Shown: one piece after another, positions 10,541-21,200 of the stretch
Layout: every line of letters starts with the position of its first letter
Numbering within the stretch: the stretch's first letter is position 1
Assembly: GCA_000969725.1 (NCBI GenBank)
Contig: JXSR01S011626.1
Direction: 5' to 3' (one strand)
DNA: 24,981 nt
DNA from: Ophiothrix spiculata
Taxonomy: Eukaryota > Echinodermata > Ophiuroidea > Amphilepidida > Ophiotrichidae
Notes under the pieces: model-generated
What the model was told of the DNA's origin: nothing
The model's input: only the letters and a program-made list of their open reading frames with translations
Databases searched by the model: none
Program-made: the position numbers and the translations under genes

Positions 10541-11350
10541 TTAAAAGTAGTTTATTGACGTCAAATTAGGGTGCAAGACAAACATTGGACATGAACTGAA
10601 ATATAAAGGTTTATGCGTACTAAACTTTGATTGTAGGGTATTAATATTGAGTAAGGATGTGTTTTTTAAGATTTGTTTTGAAGCCAGGGAAACCGAATTT
10701 TTAATGTTAGCGTCTAGTTTATTCCGGTTGATAGGACCCTGTGTTTTAATATTATTTTGGGCTAGTTTCGTTTTTGTTGTCTCAACATGGAAGTCATTGG
10801 CATGCCTGGTATTATGGTCATGAATTTCAGATTGGGTAATGAATTGATTGTTTGGTAGGTCCGGCGGGAGCAATTGATGGTGGTAAAGATACATGTGTGT
10901 AGCTAATTGGAAGGTATAAATATCGTGGATTTTCAGAGTCTTTAGGGAAATAAAAAGAGGGGTTGTGTGTGCCAGCCAAAGTGACTTAGTGCAAGTTCTA
11001 ATAATTTTCTTTTGTTGCAAAAACAGAGAATGTAAATTTGAGTTGTTTTTGTCTTCCCATACAAAAGTGCAGTAAGTAAGATTGGGAAGGACAAGTGTAT
11101 TGTAAAGTGTATGGAGAGACTCTAAATTTAGGAATGGGCGCACTATTAATGATTCCATTATATTTAGAAACTATTTTGGTGATATGACATGTATGAGCCT
11201 TCCAGGTGAGATTGCTATCGATAATAATTCCAAGGAATTTAGTTGTAACAACTTGTTCAATAGATTTATTGTCAATTTGTAACTTAAATTCAGGACTCGA
11301 TTTATTACTATATTTATTTTTAAAGATCATGAAAGCTGTTTTCCTTTCTT
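10541..11350 (-). pseudogene. LINE ORF2 reverse transcriptase C-terminal part
   Basis: KTAFMIFKNKYSNKS and TTKFLGIIIDSNLTWKAH (10998-11345) then, in the -1 frame, LHTLYNTLVLPNLTYCTFVW, LFLQQKKIIRTCTKS and HNTRHANDFHV (10541-11158). These are RT motifs after the YxDD box and the ORF2 thumb/tail of CR1/L2-like LINEs. A frameshift lies around 11155-11165. The RT palm with YxDD is absent because of the deletion joining this to the endonuclease. Confidence 0.8.
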
Positions 11351-11909
11351 TGCTTATAGTGGACAAGGCATTTTCAAGTTGAGATGTAAAAGAATCAAAA
11401 TCAACATAGTCAGGTTTATAAATTAGCCCTAGGATTATTTTTTAGCAGGGATTTCAATAAAAATACAGTCACAGTCATTAACATTTAGATTTAAATCAGA
11501 TTTTAGGATGAAATTGTGTTTAGAATTTATAAAGAGTGTAGCACCTCCACCTGATCTATTTTGACGAATGCAATCAATTTTAGTTTGATTCATCAGCGCT
11601 ATTAAACCATGTTTCTGTGAAACCTATTGCATCAAATGTATGGTTCATTATGGAAATATAGTCAATAATGTGTGTAGCTTTCTTACTTAAACTTCTAGAA
11701 TTGTGATGAAACAAAGAAAAATTACTTTCGTTAAGAGTGCCTTTGTTTAGAATGAAATTAGAAATATAGTATTGACAATTACAATTTAAATCCTGATCAA
11801 TATTACATCTTTTATCAACTGAATTGGAGTGGGAATTTAATACGCTATTGAAATGGGATGGTTTAAATACATGGTCTGACATAAAATCGGACAAATCAGA
11901 GTCAACCAT
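11340..11909 (-). pseudogene. LINE ORF2 endonuclease N-terminal part
   Basis: FSLFHHNSRSLSKKATHIID and FDAIGFTETWFN (11580-11909) match the start of LINE AP-endonucleases ('N-R-S-L' and catalytic 'TETW'). It continues near 11430-11570 with NRSGGGATLFINSKHNF and CDCIFIEIPAKK, then after a frame break as KPDYVDFDSFTSQLENALST, which is the middle of the endonuclease. Frame breaks lie near 11580 and 11425. The catalytic C-terminal half (the SDH motif) is missing from this copy. Confidence 0.75.
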
Positions 11910-11999
11910 ATGGGTGCGGATGGGACAGTACGTGCGGGGAAAAAAGTAAAGAAAAGAAAAGAAAAGGAGAAAAAAATGTAGAAGGTTTGTCTAAAAAGT

Positions 12000-12280
12000 A
12001 ACCAGGTGTATCACCTGCGTACTAAAATAAACATATACAGTATTTACAATATAACAATGTATAAATGCAATACAACGTTACAAGGTGAGCGGGGCTCAAT
12101 TAACAATGTATGTACAAAAATCATGATATAGGCATAATAAATGTTATGTGGATAATCACTGTTCCACAAACTCAAAACCATAATTGAAAATGCTTGTTCA
12201 ATTGGCATGAAAATATTAATATGAAAGGGAATGATATTGTTACTGATTTGTGTTTAAGGTTAACTTATTCAACAAGAGAG
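12000..12280. other. No gene recognised
   Basis: Follows an A/G-rich run (11940-11980) and may include decayed LINE 5' sequence. AGGTGTATCACCTG at 12004 is a short palindrome. Confidence 0.4.
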
Positions 12281-12290
12281 TAATTATTTT

Positions 12291-12640
12291 ACTTTCAAAA
12301 TAACTGCCCAATTCAAAATAGCTGCTTTATTAACTAAAAACGTTCATATTTGCTCAAAGAACCAATTTTTAGACACAGTTTAACAGTTCGAGCTTGCAAG
12401 CTTTTATTCAGAGCGACCTTCACACGTCGCATCAGTTATTCTATTTTCAAGATGGCCGCCAAATTCAAAATGGCAGCTACATTTGTTAAAAAACGTCCGG
12501 TTTCGCTTAGTGAATCGACTTTCTTGTCAACATTTATCAATTCGAGTTTGTTACTTATTATACAATAATAGTGTATCTCAACAATATGTGAAAATATTTT
12601 ATTCTCAAAATGGCCACCAAATTCAAAATGGTAGCTATAT
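12291..12640. repeat. Dispersed repeat with three paired ATGGC modules
   Basis: Holds pairs at 12297/12315, 12449/12467 and 12607/12625, each 18 bp apart, of the type AAGATGGCCGCC then AAATTCAAAATGGC. The same pair occurs in module B (7446/7464 and 9390/9408), so this is a diverged relative of that repeat. The open frames across it are by-products of a stop-poor repeat and look non-coding. Confidence 0.6.
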
Positions 12641-13109
12641 GTACTTTAAAAATGCTGATTTTTTTCTTTAATGATCGGACTTTCTTGTGAGCTTCTTATG
12701 ATTCGAACTAATAAGCTATTATTGATTATTGATTTTAAAATTCAAAAAAATAATTAAACAAATTAGTTTTAAACAATTGTTTCGTGAATTACATTTTTAT
12801 TTTCAAACTGGCTATTGTGTTCGTTTAATTCATGGTCTTTTGTTCCTAAATAAGATTCCTTGATTTGTCAGTCTATGAAATAAAAGTTTTATCAACATTT
12901 TCAATACATTTCAGTATCAAAAATAACCCGTGATATTATATCATATTATTATAATAGTTATTGTTATCATCAAACATATTCTAAATCACTTGATATCAGC
13001 TAAACTTCGTTTTAATTTCTTCAAATTAGTTGCACAATGCTTCTCTCCGTATACAAACTTTTTATCACAACGGCTTTTAAAAATCAGATCTTCCTTAGCT
13101 GGTAATGAA

Positions 13110-13280
13110 CTAATTACAATGGTCGCTAACATTTGCAACTAATATTGTGGATTGGACAATGACATAGTTATTGGTAAGTATGTTATCGATGCATGTGGCT
13201 ATGGTAGCAGTTAACCTGGTAGGTTTATAAGCTGTAGGACAAATAGCAAGGTGGTATGAAGACAATGTATCATGAAACCT
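13110..13280 (-). pseudogene. LINE endonuclease C-terminal fragment
   Basis: FHDTLSSYHLAICPTAYKPT then RLTATIATCIDNILTNNY and ILVANVSDHCN. 'PTR-T--ATLIDNI-TN' followed by 'SDH' is the end of the AP endonuclease of CR1/L2-like LINEs. It is the portion absent from the LINE at 10244-11930, but it lies on the 5' side of that copy, so it is a separate fragment rather than a displaced piece. The frame ends just after SDH. A further 40-codon open stretch (minus, about 12970-13100) may be its shifted continuation. Confidence 0.7.
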
Positions 13281-13641
13281 GTATATGGCTCCCATAATAT
13301 TCTAATGCTTCCCCGGGAATTTAATTAACATTTATATGAACATAAAATATATAAATTCAATAAATTGTTCAGATAAATATTAAAATTTTCATTATCACTG
13401 TTTCTATGACGTAAAGTAATTATGGAAGCTACTTTAAAGAGCCTTCATTATAATAATTCATGGTCCCTGACTGATCACTGCTGTACGTCATGTGCCCCTG
13501 GCGTATACAACCGTTAATCATTATCTGAAAATACTACTTTTGCATTGTTTACTAACTAATTGGTTTTAAAAAACCAGCGGATTTGGAATGACATAATAAA
13601 GGTTCTTAATATAATAACACCTTTGATGAAAGGTTCAAATA

Positions 13642-13805
13642 TGATGGCTCACCCCGAAAGGGGAGACTGCAGATGATATCAATGATTTATTTTATCATTT
13701 CAGCTGTTGCACCTTATTATTTTCTTTATTTTTTGCTGCCTATTTTCATCAGTTTCTTGGAAAAACGTTTTGTCACAAAGTCTCCCTTTTCGGGGTGAGT
13801 CATCA
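13642..13805. mobile_element. Short TIR element (MITE), copy 1
   Basis: 164 bp. The left end TGATGGCTCACCCCGAAAGG is the imperfect inverse of the right end, whose reverse complement is TGATGACTCACCCCGAAAAG. TIRs span about 27 bp. Its interior shares TGATATCAA and TTATTTTCTTTATTTTT with copy 2. Non-coding. Confidence 0.8.
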
Positions 13806-13821
13806 CATATTGTAACACTTA

Positions 13822-14342
13822 AGTGGTCAAGGGGAGGGGGGGGGGGTCCATTTGGACCCAACATTTGGATTTTGCGCGTCAGTGCAATGTTTTTGTCTAA
13901 CTTTACTATACGCTTCACTTGGTGGCAAAACATAAAATCAAATCGTCCCACCCCTTCCCATGCTAATTAGCATAAATAAGCATTTTCGAGGGCGCTTTTC
14001 TAATTTGTTTTGCCTATAAAATCGTAACTGAACTTTTTTTCTCAAATTTTTATTCAGGATTGTATTTGTACTTACATTCTGCAAATATGAGCCAAATTTG
14101 CAAATATTGAACAATTCTATTGGGAAGTGAGTTTTCACATTTTTGGCGGGAAAATTTTGACGCGACACGACAAGTTGGTTTGGCCGCCATTTTCAAACGG
14201 TTTGTCTGATTTTCGAAATGTTTTATTTGTTTTAGTTCTAAAATTTACTTTACCTGTGACCAGAGTTTCAACGTAAAAATATTTCGCGAAAGTGCTTCTT
14301 CGGTGTTGGATCCATATGGACCCCCCCCCCCCCTGGACCACT
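13822..14342. mobile_element. 521-bp element with G-run/C-run terminal inverted repeats
   Basis: Left end AGTGGTCAAGGGG, eleven G, TCCATTTGGACCCAACA; right end is the inverse: TGTTGGATCCATATGGA, thirteen C, TGGACCACT. TIRs are about 40 bp with a few changes. It sits between the two MITE copies with 16 and 8 bp of flank. The frames inside are non-coding. Confidence 0.75.
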
Positions 14343-14350
14343 GGCATAAA

Positions 14351-14603
14351 TGTGATGGCTCACACCGAAAGGGGGGACTTTGAAGATGATATCAATTTTG
14401 ATTTTTTTCATTTCATCTGCTGCAGATTTTTCTAAGCTTTAAAATTACACCTTACTTGTTGAAATTGATCAAGGCGATCAAATTTTACAATAGAAAATAT
14501 GCTGGAAATCCTTATTATTTTCTTTATTTTTGCTGCCTATTTTCACCTGTATCTTGAAAAATGTTCTGTCGCAAAGTCCCCCTTTTCGGGGTGAGTCATC
14601 ACA
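14351..14603. mobile_element. Short TIR element (MITE), copy 2
   Basis: 253 bp, with ends TGTGATGGCTCACACCGAAA and (inverse) TGTGATGACTCAC. Same family as 13642-13805, but with about 85 extra bases in the interior (around 14425-14510), so copy 1 is a deletion form or copy 2 carries an insert. Confidence 0.8.
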
Positions 14604-14929
14604 AATATTCATGAAGCTATATTTTGTTATTTTGATTTTAATCATATATTTATGATGTAACTAGTAATGCAGATTTGATGAATTTGTGTTTTTGTCAATA
14701 TTTGGCTTTAGATAATCTCGTCAAATTAATTTTTTTCTTAAATGGCTACCATATTTGGCAAAAACCAAATGACCATCCCCTTTCAGAAGGACTTTCTCCA
14801 CGACCAGATGTACCTTGCGTATGAATATTTGTATACCCCTTCAATATTTTGTATTGAGAGGTGAACGAATAGTATACATGATATCCATTTTGTACAATTA
14901 TTTCACGAACCAACATAGTTATAATTAGT
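14604..14929 (-). other. 3' flank / 3' UTR of the ROCO gene
   Basis: Downstream of the TAG stop. No canonical AATAAA is seen close by; an ATTAAA on the minus strand at 14642-14637 is the nearest candidate polyadenylation signal, about 290 bases after the stop. Weak. Confidence 0.3.
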
Positions 14930-15216
14930 CTATATTTTCCAGATTCCCTTGAGGGTTTCACAAGCCTCGATATACTCGCATTCCTGCAACGCTTGTAGTA
15001 TTTTCATCTTGCTTGTTTCATCACCCATTTCTTGACGCCATTGTCTAAGAACCTCCATTGCCTTCAAGTCCACATCTGTCGTGTTGGCCCGATATTCTGC
15101 TTTCTGTATTGTCGGATGAGGCAGTCCAAGTGCAGTGAACAAGTGTTGTAGCTGATCCCTGCTGAGTTGTTTGATGACAGCCCTCAAGTCATCGTCAGTA
15201 ATTAGAGACAATGATG
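14930..15216 (-). CDS. ROCO gene exon G: Death domain and stop
   Basis: 287 nt; two bases finish the split Ala codon, then 94 codons and TAG. Acceptor TTATGTTTTCAG. The sequence starts SLSLITDDDLRAVIKQLSRD and shows the Death-fold hallmarks LGLPHPTIQKAEYR (helices 2-3), VLRQWRQEMGD (helix 4-5 with the invariant Trp), KILQALQ and a final ACETLKGIWK. Death domains assemble with each other in apoptotic and immune signalling complexes. It ends the protein within about five residues of the last helix. Confidence 0.88.
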
Positions 15217-18200
15217 CTGAAAACATAAAGGTATAAGTAAGCAAATCAAGATAGTATTCATAATGAGGAATGAGTTTATTCCAGGAATTAATTTAAAACC
15301 TGTACAAGAATAATTATAAAGCATGGAATTATTTATCAGGTTTAGACGGACACTGATGGCGCAAAGTTGCTACTCCTAGGTGGATGTAATTGGTCATTAT
15401 GTTTGATGACCTGGCGAAAATGAATACCCGTTTATCCGTTTAAAATATTTGATGGAGATGAATATCTAAATATCCGAATTCCTATGGTAAGTGATGGTGA
15501 TAATAGAAAGTTTTTAACACAATATGTCTCATAAGTCTGAGAGTTCAGCACGTGCTTTAATTCTGCACTTCACCTATAGAATAGCAGCAGTATGATATCA
15601 TTGTCTGGATAATTAACAATAATTAACATTAATGTTTTGATTTTGCACAATAAAGGAACTCGTTGAACCACAGATTTTAAAAATTTTAAAAATCTGTGGT
15701 TGAACTGAGCCACACATAATTTTGCATTTACCTTCTTGACTTGATAACTTCTCCCAGTACCACCTCATGTGGATGTGGTCCTCAGTCAACTCGCAATAGA
15801 TCTCTTCGTCATCCTTCCCACTTTCGGCACTGTATGGAAGCAAATGTAACGTCTTCCGTTTCTCTTTACAGGCTATGCAGGCTACAGAAAGCTCGTATTG
15901 CAATCCTCGTACCCACTTTGTTTTCAGTTGTTTTATTGCGTCATCCATAAACTCCACGATCTATATGTGTGAACACAATGCAATTATTTTGATAAAAGGG
16001 AGATATCTGCATTCTGCTTCAATCGATAGTTATTTATTGAAACTTGTGAAGTTAGGGGAAAACAAAACAAAACATTGTAAACCTTTAACAAGGTTTATCG
16101 TGCACTGGAATTTTTTTTTATTTTTATTTATTTTATTTATAACATTCGGCTGTAAGCCAGGCTAATCCCAATAGTGCAAATGCATTAAATTCAAGGGACG
16201 CCTCCGTGGTGTGAAAGACAGAATATTGGAAAGAATTTTCGATTTTAGATGCAGGAGGAAACCGAAGTGCTCGGAGAAAACCCGCGAGGAAGAGTATGGA
16301 TCGACAACCAAATTCACGTACAACCTATAGGTCCGACCGGGAATCGAACCCGAGTCGCAGCGGTGAAAGGCGAGGTCAGAAACGCTACGCCAACCCGTCC
16401 CCCCAAAACGAAACTGCAATAGTTGACTTAAGGGGCTCTTTTGAAAGAACAATACCATCAAGAAATATAAAATTAATACTTGAGAAAAACATTTGTGTCC
16501 TTACCTCTTCACATATTTTGGGTGATGCCATACTTTCATATTGCTGTCCTCCATAAGCTTGCTTTCTCTCCACAACTACCTATACAGATGTAATTAACAA
16601 ATAAATCAGTAAAATCTGTATAATGTAGTTGTTTGGTACGGCGTCCCCTTACCTTTGATACCAAGATCATGAAAATCGACATTTACGATTTGTTGCTTAA
16701 AATAGCCACTTTAAAAAAATGTTCTAAAAGTTCTAAAAAGTCGCTTTGTCATCGGACTTTTGCTTTGTAGAAAACTATATAAAAAGACAATTAGCCTGTT
16801 CAAGTTCTAAATCGTAAATGACAAAAGAGTATCGAATTAATTTTACCGCACAAAAGAGGCCTGTCAATCAAAGTACAGGATAGGCTATTATCTTCGACGA
16901 AAAGCAAAACGACTGGAGATTTTTAGTTTTCCTTATATCGTGTAAACACAAAAGGATTGTTAAAGATTGCAATTTCTCAAGTGGGGATTATCTATACTAG
17001 TTGATTCCAGTGAATAGAATAAGTAATGGGTTAACAAAATATTTTACTACGGATTACAAAAAGCATTGTTATGCACGGACAGAACATTTGAACTAGCTAA
17101 CTTCCATGCAATATATATTTCAAACTGGTGAACTCATTACTCTCGGCCTTTTACCATACACCCACCTTACGTAGTGCTCCCAAACGATTGCTAAGAATGT
17201 TGTTAAAAAAGAATTGCCTAAACATGTTAAATGCCCAGGTTTGCTTTATTTTGCGTTTTGGTGCAATCAGTGATCTTGGGGTAACCATCCTCAGAGAAAG
17301 AGAGAACGCATTTCGGTTGACGCCGACGTTAGATGATCCATTAGTCATCTTGTTTGTATGACTCCGAAGCACCAATTTATTTTACTCCAATTAGGGTAAT
17401 GGAGGATGGACATTGTGACACTAGGGCTCTTAGAATCCTTACACTGGTAGTTTTACCTTTATACATGCTGGACTTGAGTGCATCTGTAATCGATACGAAT
17501 GCCTGTTGTGTTTGCCGCCGACAGTGAAACGACCTAGTCTGTAGAAGAGTTTGGGTGGGATTCCTGACTTCTCTTGAGACCACCTTGCTGCATAGATTGT
17601 TATATAGTTGAAAACAGCGTCTTCATTAAAGAACAATCGTGAAAAGTAATAATTAATAAAGTAGATTAAAGTGATATGATCAGAATTTTAAAACCGAACA
17701 AAAAGAATTAATTAAGAACCAAATATTGCAAACTGTACGCGTGACATGGTGGTTTGGGAAATTGAATATGTGAAATGCATGACCCTCCTATCAGACATGA
17801 GCTATTGGGAGTGGTATGACGAAACATTGATTATGCACAAGTTCGTACCCAGATAGCAAAGCTTAGTTGGACCAACTTTGGGCCAATGTCGACAGTTACG
17901 TTGGGCCAATGTACACAAAATGATGTAGGGCCCATGTCCTTTTGTCCATCGGGCCATCGTCATTCCTACATTGGCATTCTGACGGTTGGCTGAACGTTGG
18001 GCCAATGAAAAGCCAATGTGTTACAAAATCATACAGATAGCAAAGTTTAGTTGGGCCAATGTTAGCCGATTATGTTGGGCCAACATTGGCAAATGATATC
18101 GGGCCTGTGATTTTTACCAAGTGGATTTCTCCCACTCAGTAAAGAAGTGGTACCCTCCACAATGATGGGAGGACACGCCAAGTATGTCTTGCTTTGCTGC

Positions 18201-21200
18201 CTTGTTTAAAATAGCACAGGCATTGCAAGAACACATGTATACCATATGTTCAAATACTACATGAGGTCACTACTGAAATGTACATAATTTCTGTGGTGTC
18301 TTGGTTCATTTTGTTTGCATATTTCACTTTAAAACCTTGAACTCAAGTTCATGTATTTGTAGAAAATATAAATTGAGGTAGAAACTAGCGTAAAATAGCT
18401 TAATTTGGATGAAATTAACCCAAACTAGAAATTTATCTGGCCAAATAAAATCGGTCTATTAGCTCCACCCACATTCTATTACGTCATGAACGTCTGTCTA
18501 ATGTCGGTTTACCACCCATCTGCCAACCAAATTACATGATGTTTATCCAACGTTGACCCAACATCGGGTCTGCGACCGCGATCGTGCCGACCATTGCCAA
18601 TGTTGGCCCAACCATGTTTTGCTATCTGGGTATAAGCGACCAAAAGCGCATTTGTGAGTCTAAATTATTCACTTAGTTCATTTCCATGAATGGGACTTCT
18701 CAATACCACCACTACAGCGTATAATACTGATTTTGGTAACAATGGATAAATGGAGCTCCAGGTAGCATATGGTACGAAAATATTATTCCATATGAGTCAA
18801 TTCGTAGCCCGAGGGTACCTGGTAATTTTGACTGGGTAATCACCAAAAAGGTGAAACCTGGACAGGTCTCGAGACTTGCAAATTGTATTATATAGGGTAT
18901 CAAAATTGACCTTGTACTCTGCAAATCTCACATAGGGTATCAAATTTGGCTTTTAAGTCTCTGATAGCATGGATAGGGTATACAAATGGTATACAGTTAC
19001 ATTTTACCTATGATTTATTGTAATAATTATATCGTCACATTTTCGTACAGTCTGGGATAGGGTAGGGCTACCCCGGTATTCATTTGAACAGCTTTGGTCC
19101 CGGATAAGGTATCCATTCGAACAGATATGGTAGATTTATGGTCTCAGGTAGGGATTCATTTCACCCATTTTTGCCAATGTTTGGTCTCACATAGGGTCAC
19201 CTTCGAAACCTGCGGTACTCGGGTGATTACCCGGAAACAAATATCAGTTACCACCCCCACCCCCAGCCCTGGTATCGCAGTTATACGTCCCTGTCCCATT
19301 TTGCTAAATGTGTTACTGAAAACGACTCCATTAGACGAATTTGGAGAGGCCAAACACAATGGTGATTCTTACCTGGTAAATAATCGTAGAAGTTGAGATA
19401 GAAGGTGCCATCTACTACGTCTCGGGATTCTTTCTCTTGGGCTGACTGAGGAGGGCAAAGACAGGCTGGTACATAATATGCCTTCTCCGTCTGAAGGAAA
19501 TTTTAATAGGTTCAAATATTAATACATTTCTTGTATCATACTACGCCACATAGGGGAAAGTGGGGTAATGCCGGACAGTGGGTAATCCCGGACAAAGCGA
19601 TTGCAGGTAAATGGAGAAGGGTGGGGCTATTACAATACCCTGTGACTTTAGCTACCCTAAGGTGTTACTCACGTGTACTACCTCCGGCACTATAGGCCTC
19701 GTCTTTTTTTCCGAAAATTACAAAAAACAGTAAATGTCATTTTGGACTTTTTATCTAACATGTGATTTACTAGCTGGGTGACAAATATGCAATAACGGTC
19801 AGATGTGAAGTATACATAGAAATTATATTTGATACTTGATTGTTAGCCGGAGGTATGAATTGGGGTATTTTATAAGTGGGTAAATAGAACAAACACTGTA
19901 AAAGTAACTCATATCCTTGAGGGGCAATCCCGGACAAGTGTCCGGGATTACCCCATCCAATATGAAAAATTTGTAACAGTTTATTTGAAAGTTCTAAGTA
20001 TCATTAAGGAGCACCTGAAAAACAAAAGAACTTTATTAAGTTACTCAATATTGAGTAAAATTCCCTGATGTTACAGAATCTTGATGGATATAATGTCCTT
20101 CAATCTGATAATACATCAACCATCTTATCTGCAATTTAAATACAGTTTCTTAACATCTGGTGCAATCTGACATCGCTATTTAGTGAAAATCAAGTCTTAT
20201 AATAACGTCCGGCATTACCCCCTAGATCGCGGGGTAATCCCGGACGCCGCCATTTTTTTTTTGTCTGTAAGTCCAAAACTGTGGATTCGAAGATACTATT
20301 AAACTGTTACTGGTTACTATGTTACTTGTTCTTAACAGTGATAATTGTTCTCCATAACCATGATTAGTATTGTACTTATGAGGTCTGATAGAAAGGTGTC
20401 CGGGATTACCCCACTTTCCCCTAATGCTTTAGAATACTAAAAGTAGCAATATAAACAAATCAACGCGTACTTAAGTTGACTGCTTCAAACCATTAATGAC
20501 ATTCTTTACCCACCTTTCAATATTTACTTATTTATTACATTAATTAATTAATTAATGTATTTAATTAATTAATTAATCACATATTTGATAATTAATTAGA
20601 ATTTGTTTACGAATAAATAAATAAAATTAATTAATTAATTAAATAATTAACTTATTTATTTATTTATTTATTTATTTGTTATCTTTGTTTAGTTGTTTAT
20701 TTATTTATTTGTTCGTAAACAGATTCATCAGGTTCGCTGATCATTAAAATTGAAATTGAAGTTTTCATTTAACAGATCCTGTGGTTAAACTAACACTAAC
20801 CTGCTTATAGTTTAACATTAACCTTCTGACACATCTACTTTATTCGCGAGTATTTATGGATACGCAAAGGGAACACTAAAACAATGAGTCGTGACTTGAT
20901 GACTTCATCGAAAGGGCTACGTCACACCGGAAGTAAAACGTGAACCAAGACGAGGATGAATGATCACTTCGATGAAGTCTGTTGACCATGACGGACGAAA
21001 CTGTCAGAAAGTTAGCGATTGTTTAACCAATGGTTCTGTGAAATGAACATTCCAACTTCAATTTTATATTTATTTATACTGAATTTTGACTTCCTATCAT
21101 AAATATATTTACCTCAACGCTCTCCTCCTCGGGACACTGTGGACAGATAAGATCAAACTTCTCCATGATGGCTAATAATTCATCTTTCAGGTGCAGATGC

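Larger units (their letters stand above)
10244..11930 (-). mobile_element. Internally deleted CR1/L2-type LINE
   Basis: Read on the minus strand it holds the start of an AP endonuclease, a jump, the last third of reverse transcriptase, a 3' UTR and a tail of AAATAAAGATTGATTGATTG. The 5' limit near 11930 is uncertain, because the sequence beyond the first coding stretch is A/G-rich and unassigned. No ORF1 was seen. Confidence 0.8.

Noticed and set aside
10541..11158. Longest frame as a host gene
   Set aside because: Motifs are those of a LINE reverse transcriptase tail, with frameshift, 3' UTR and GATT tail.
13700..14347. Several frames on both strands with poly-Gly or poly-Pro
   Set aside because: They read through G/C runs and terminal inverted repeats of the elements there.
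16337..16395. Possible functional tRNA gene from A and B boxes
   Set aside because: No acceptor stem or anticodon arm closes; the boxes are followed by a SINE body and A/T-rich tail.
16652..16704. Possible extra ROCO exon ending at AAAG/GTAAGG
   Set aside because: Exon D ends in phase 0 and exon E begins in phase 0 with a sensible peptide join; adding this piece needs another acceptor for exon E and gives no known COR residues.
17151..17375. Overlapping frames on both strands inside intron D-E
   Set aside because: Neither strand gives family motifs, and a possible exon with DGYPKITDC on the minus strand hits a stop with no GT donor before it.
19094..19396. 100-codon plus-strand frame
   Set aside because: It spans the ATAGGGTA repeat and the antisense of exon C; no domain is recognised.
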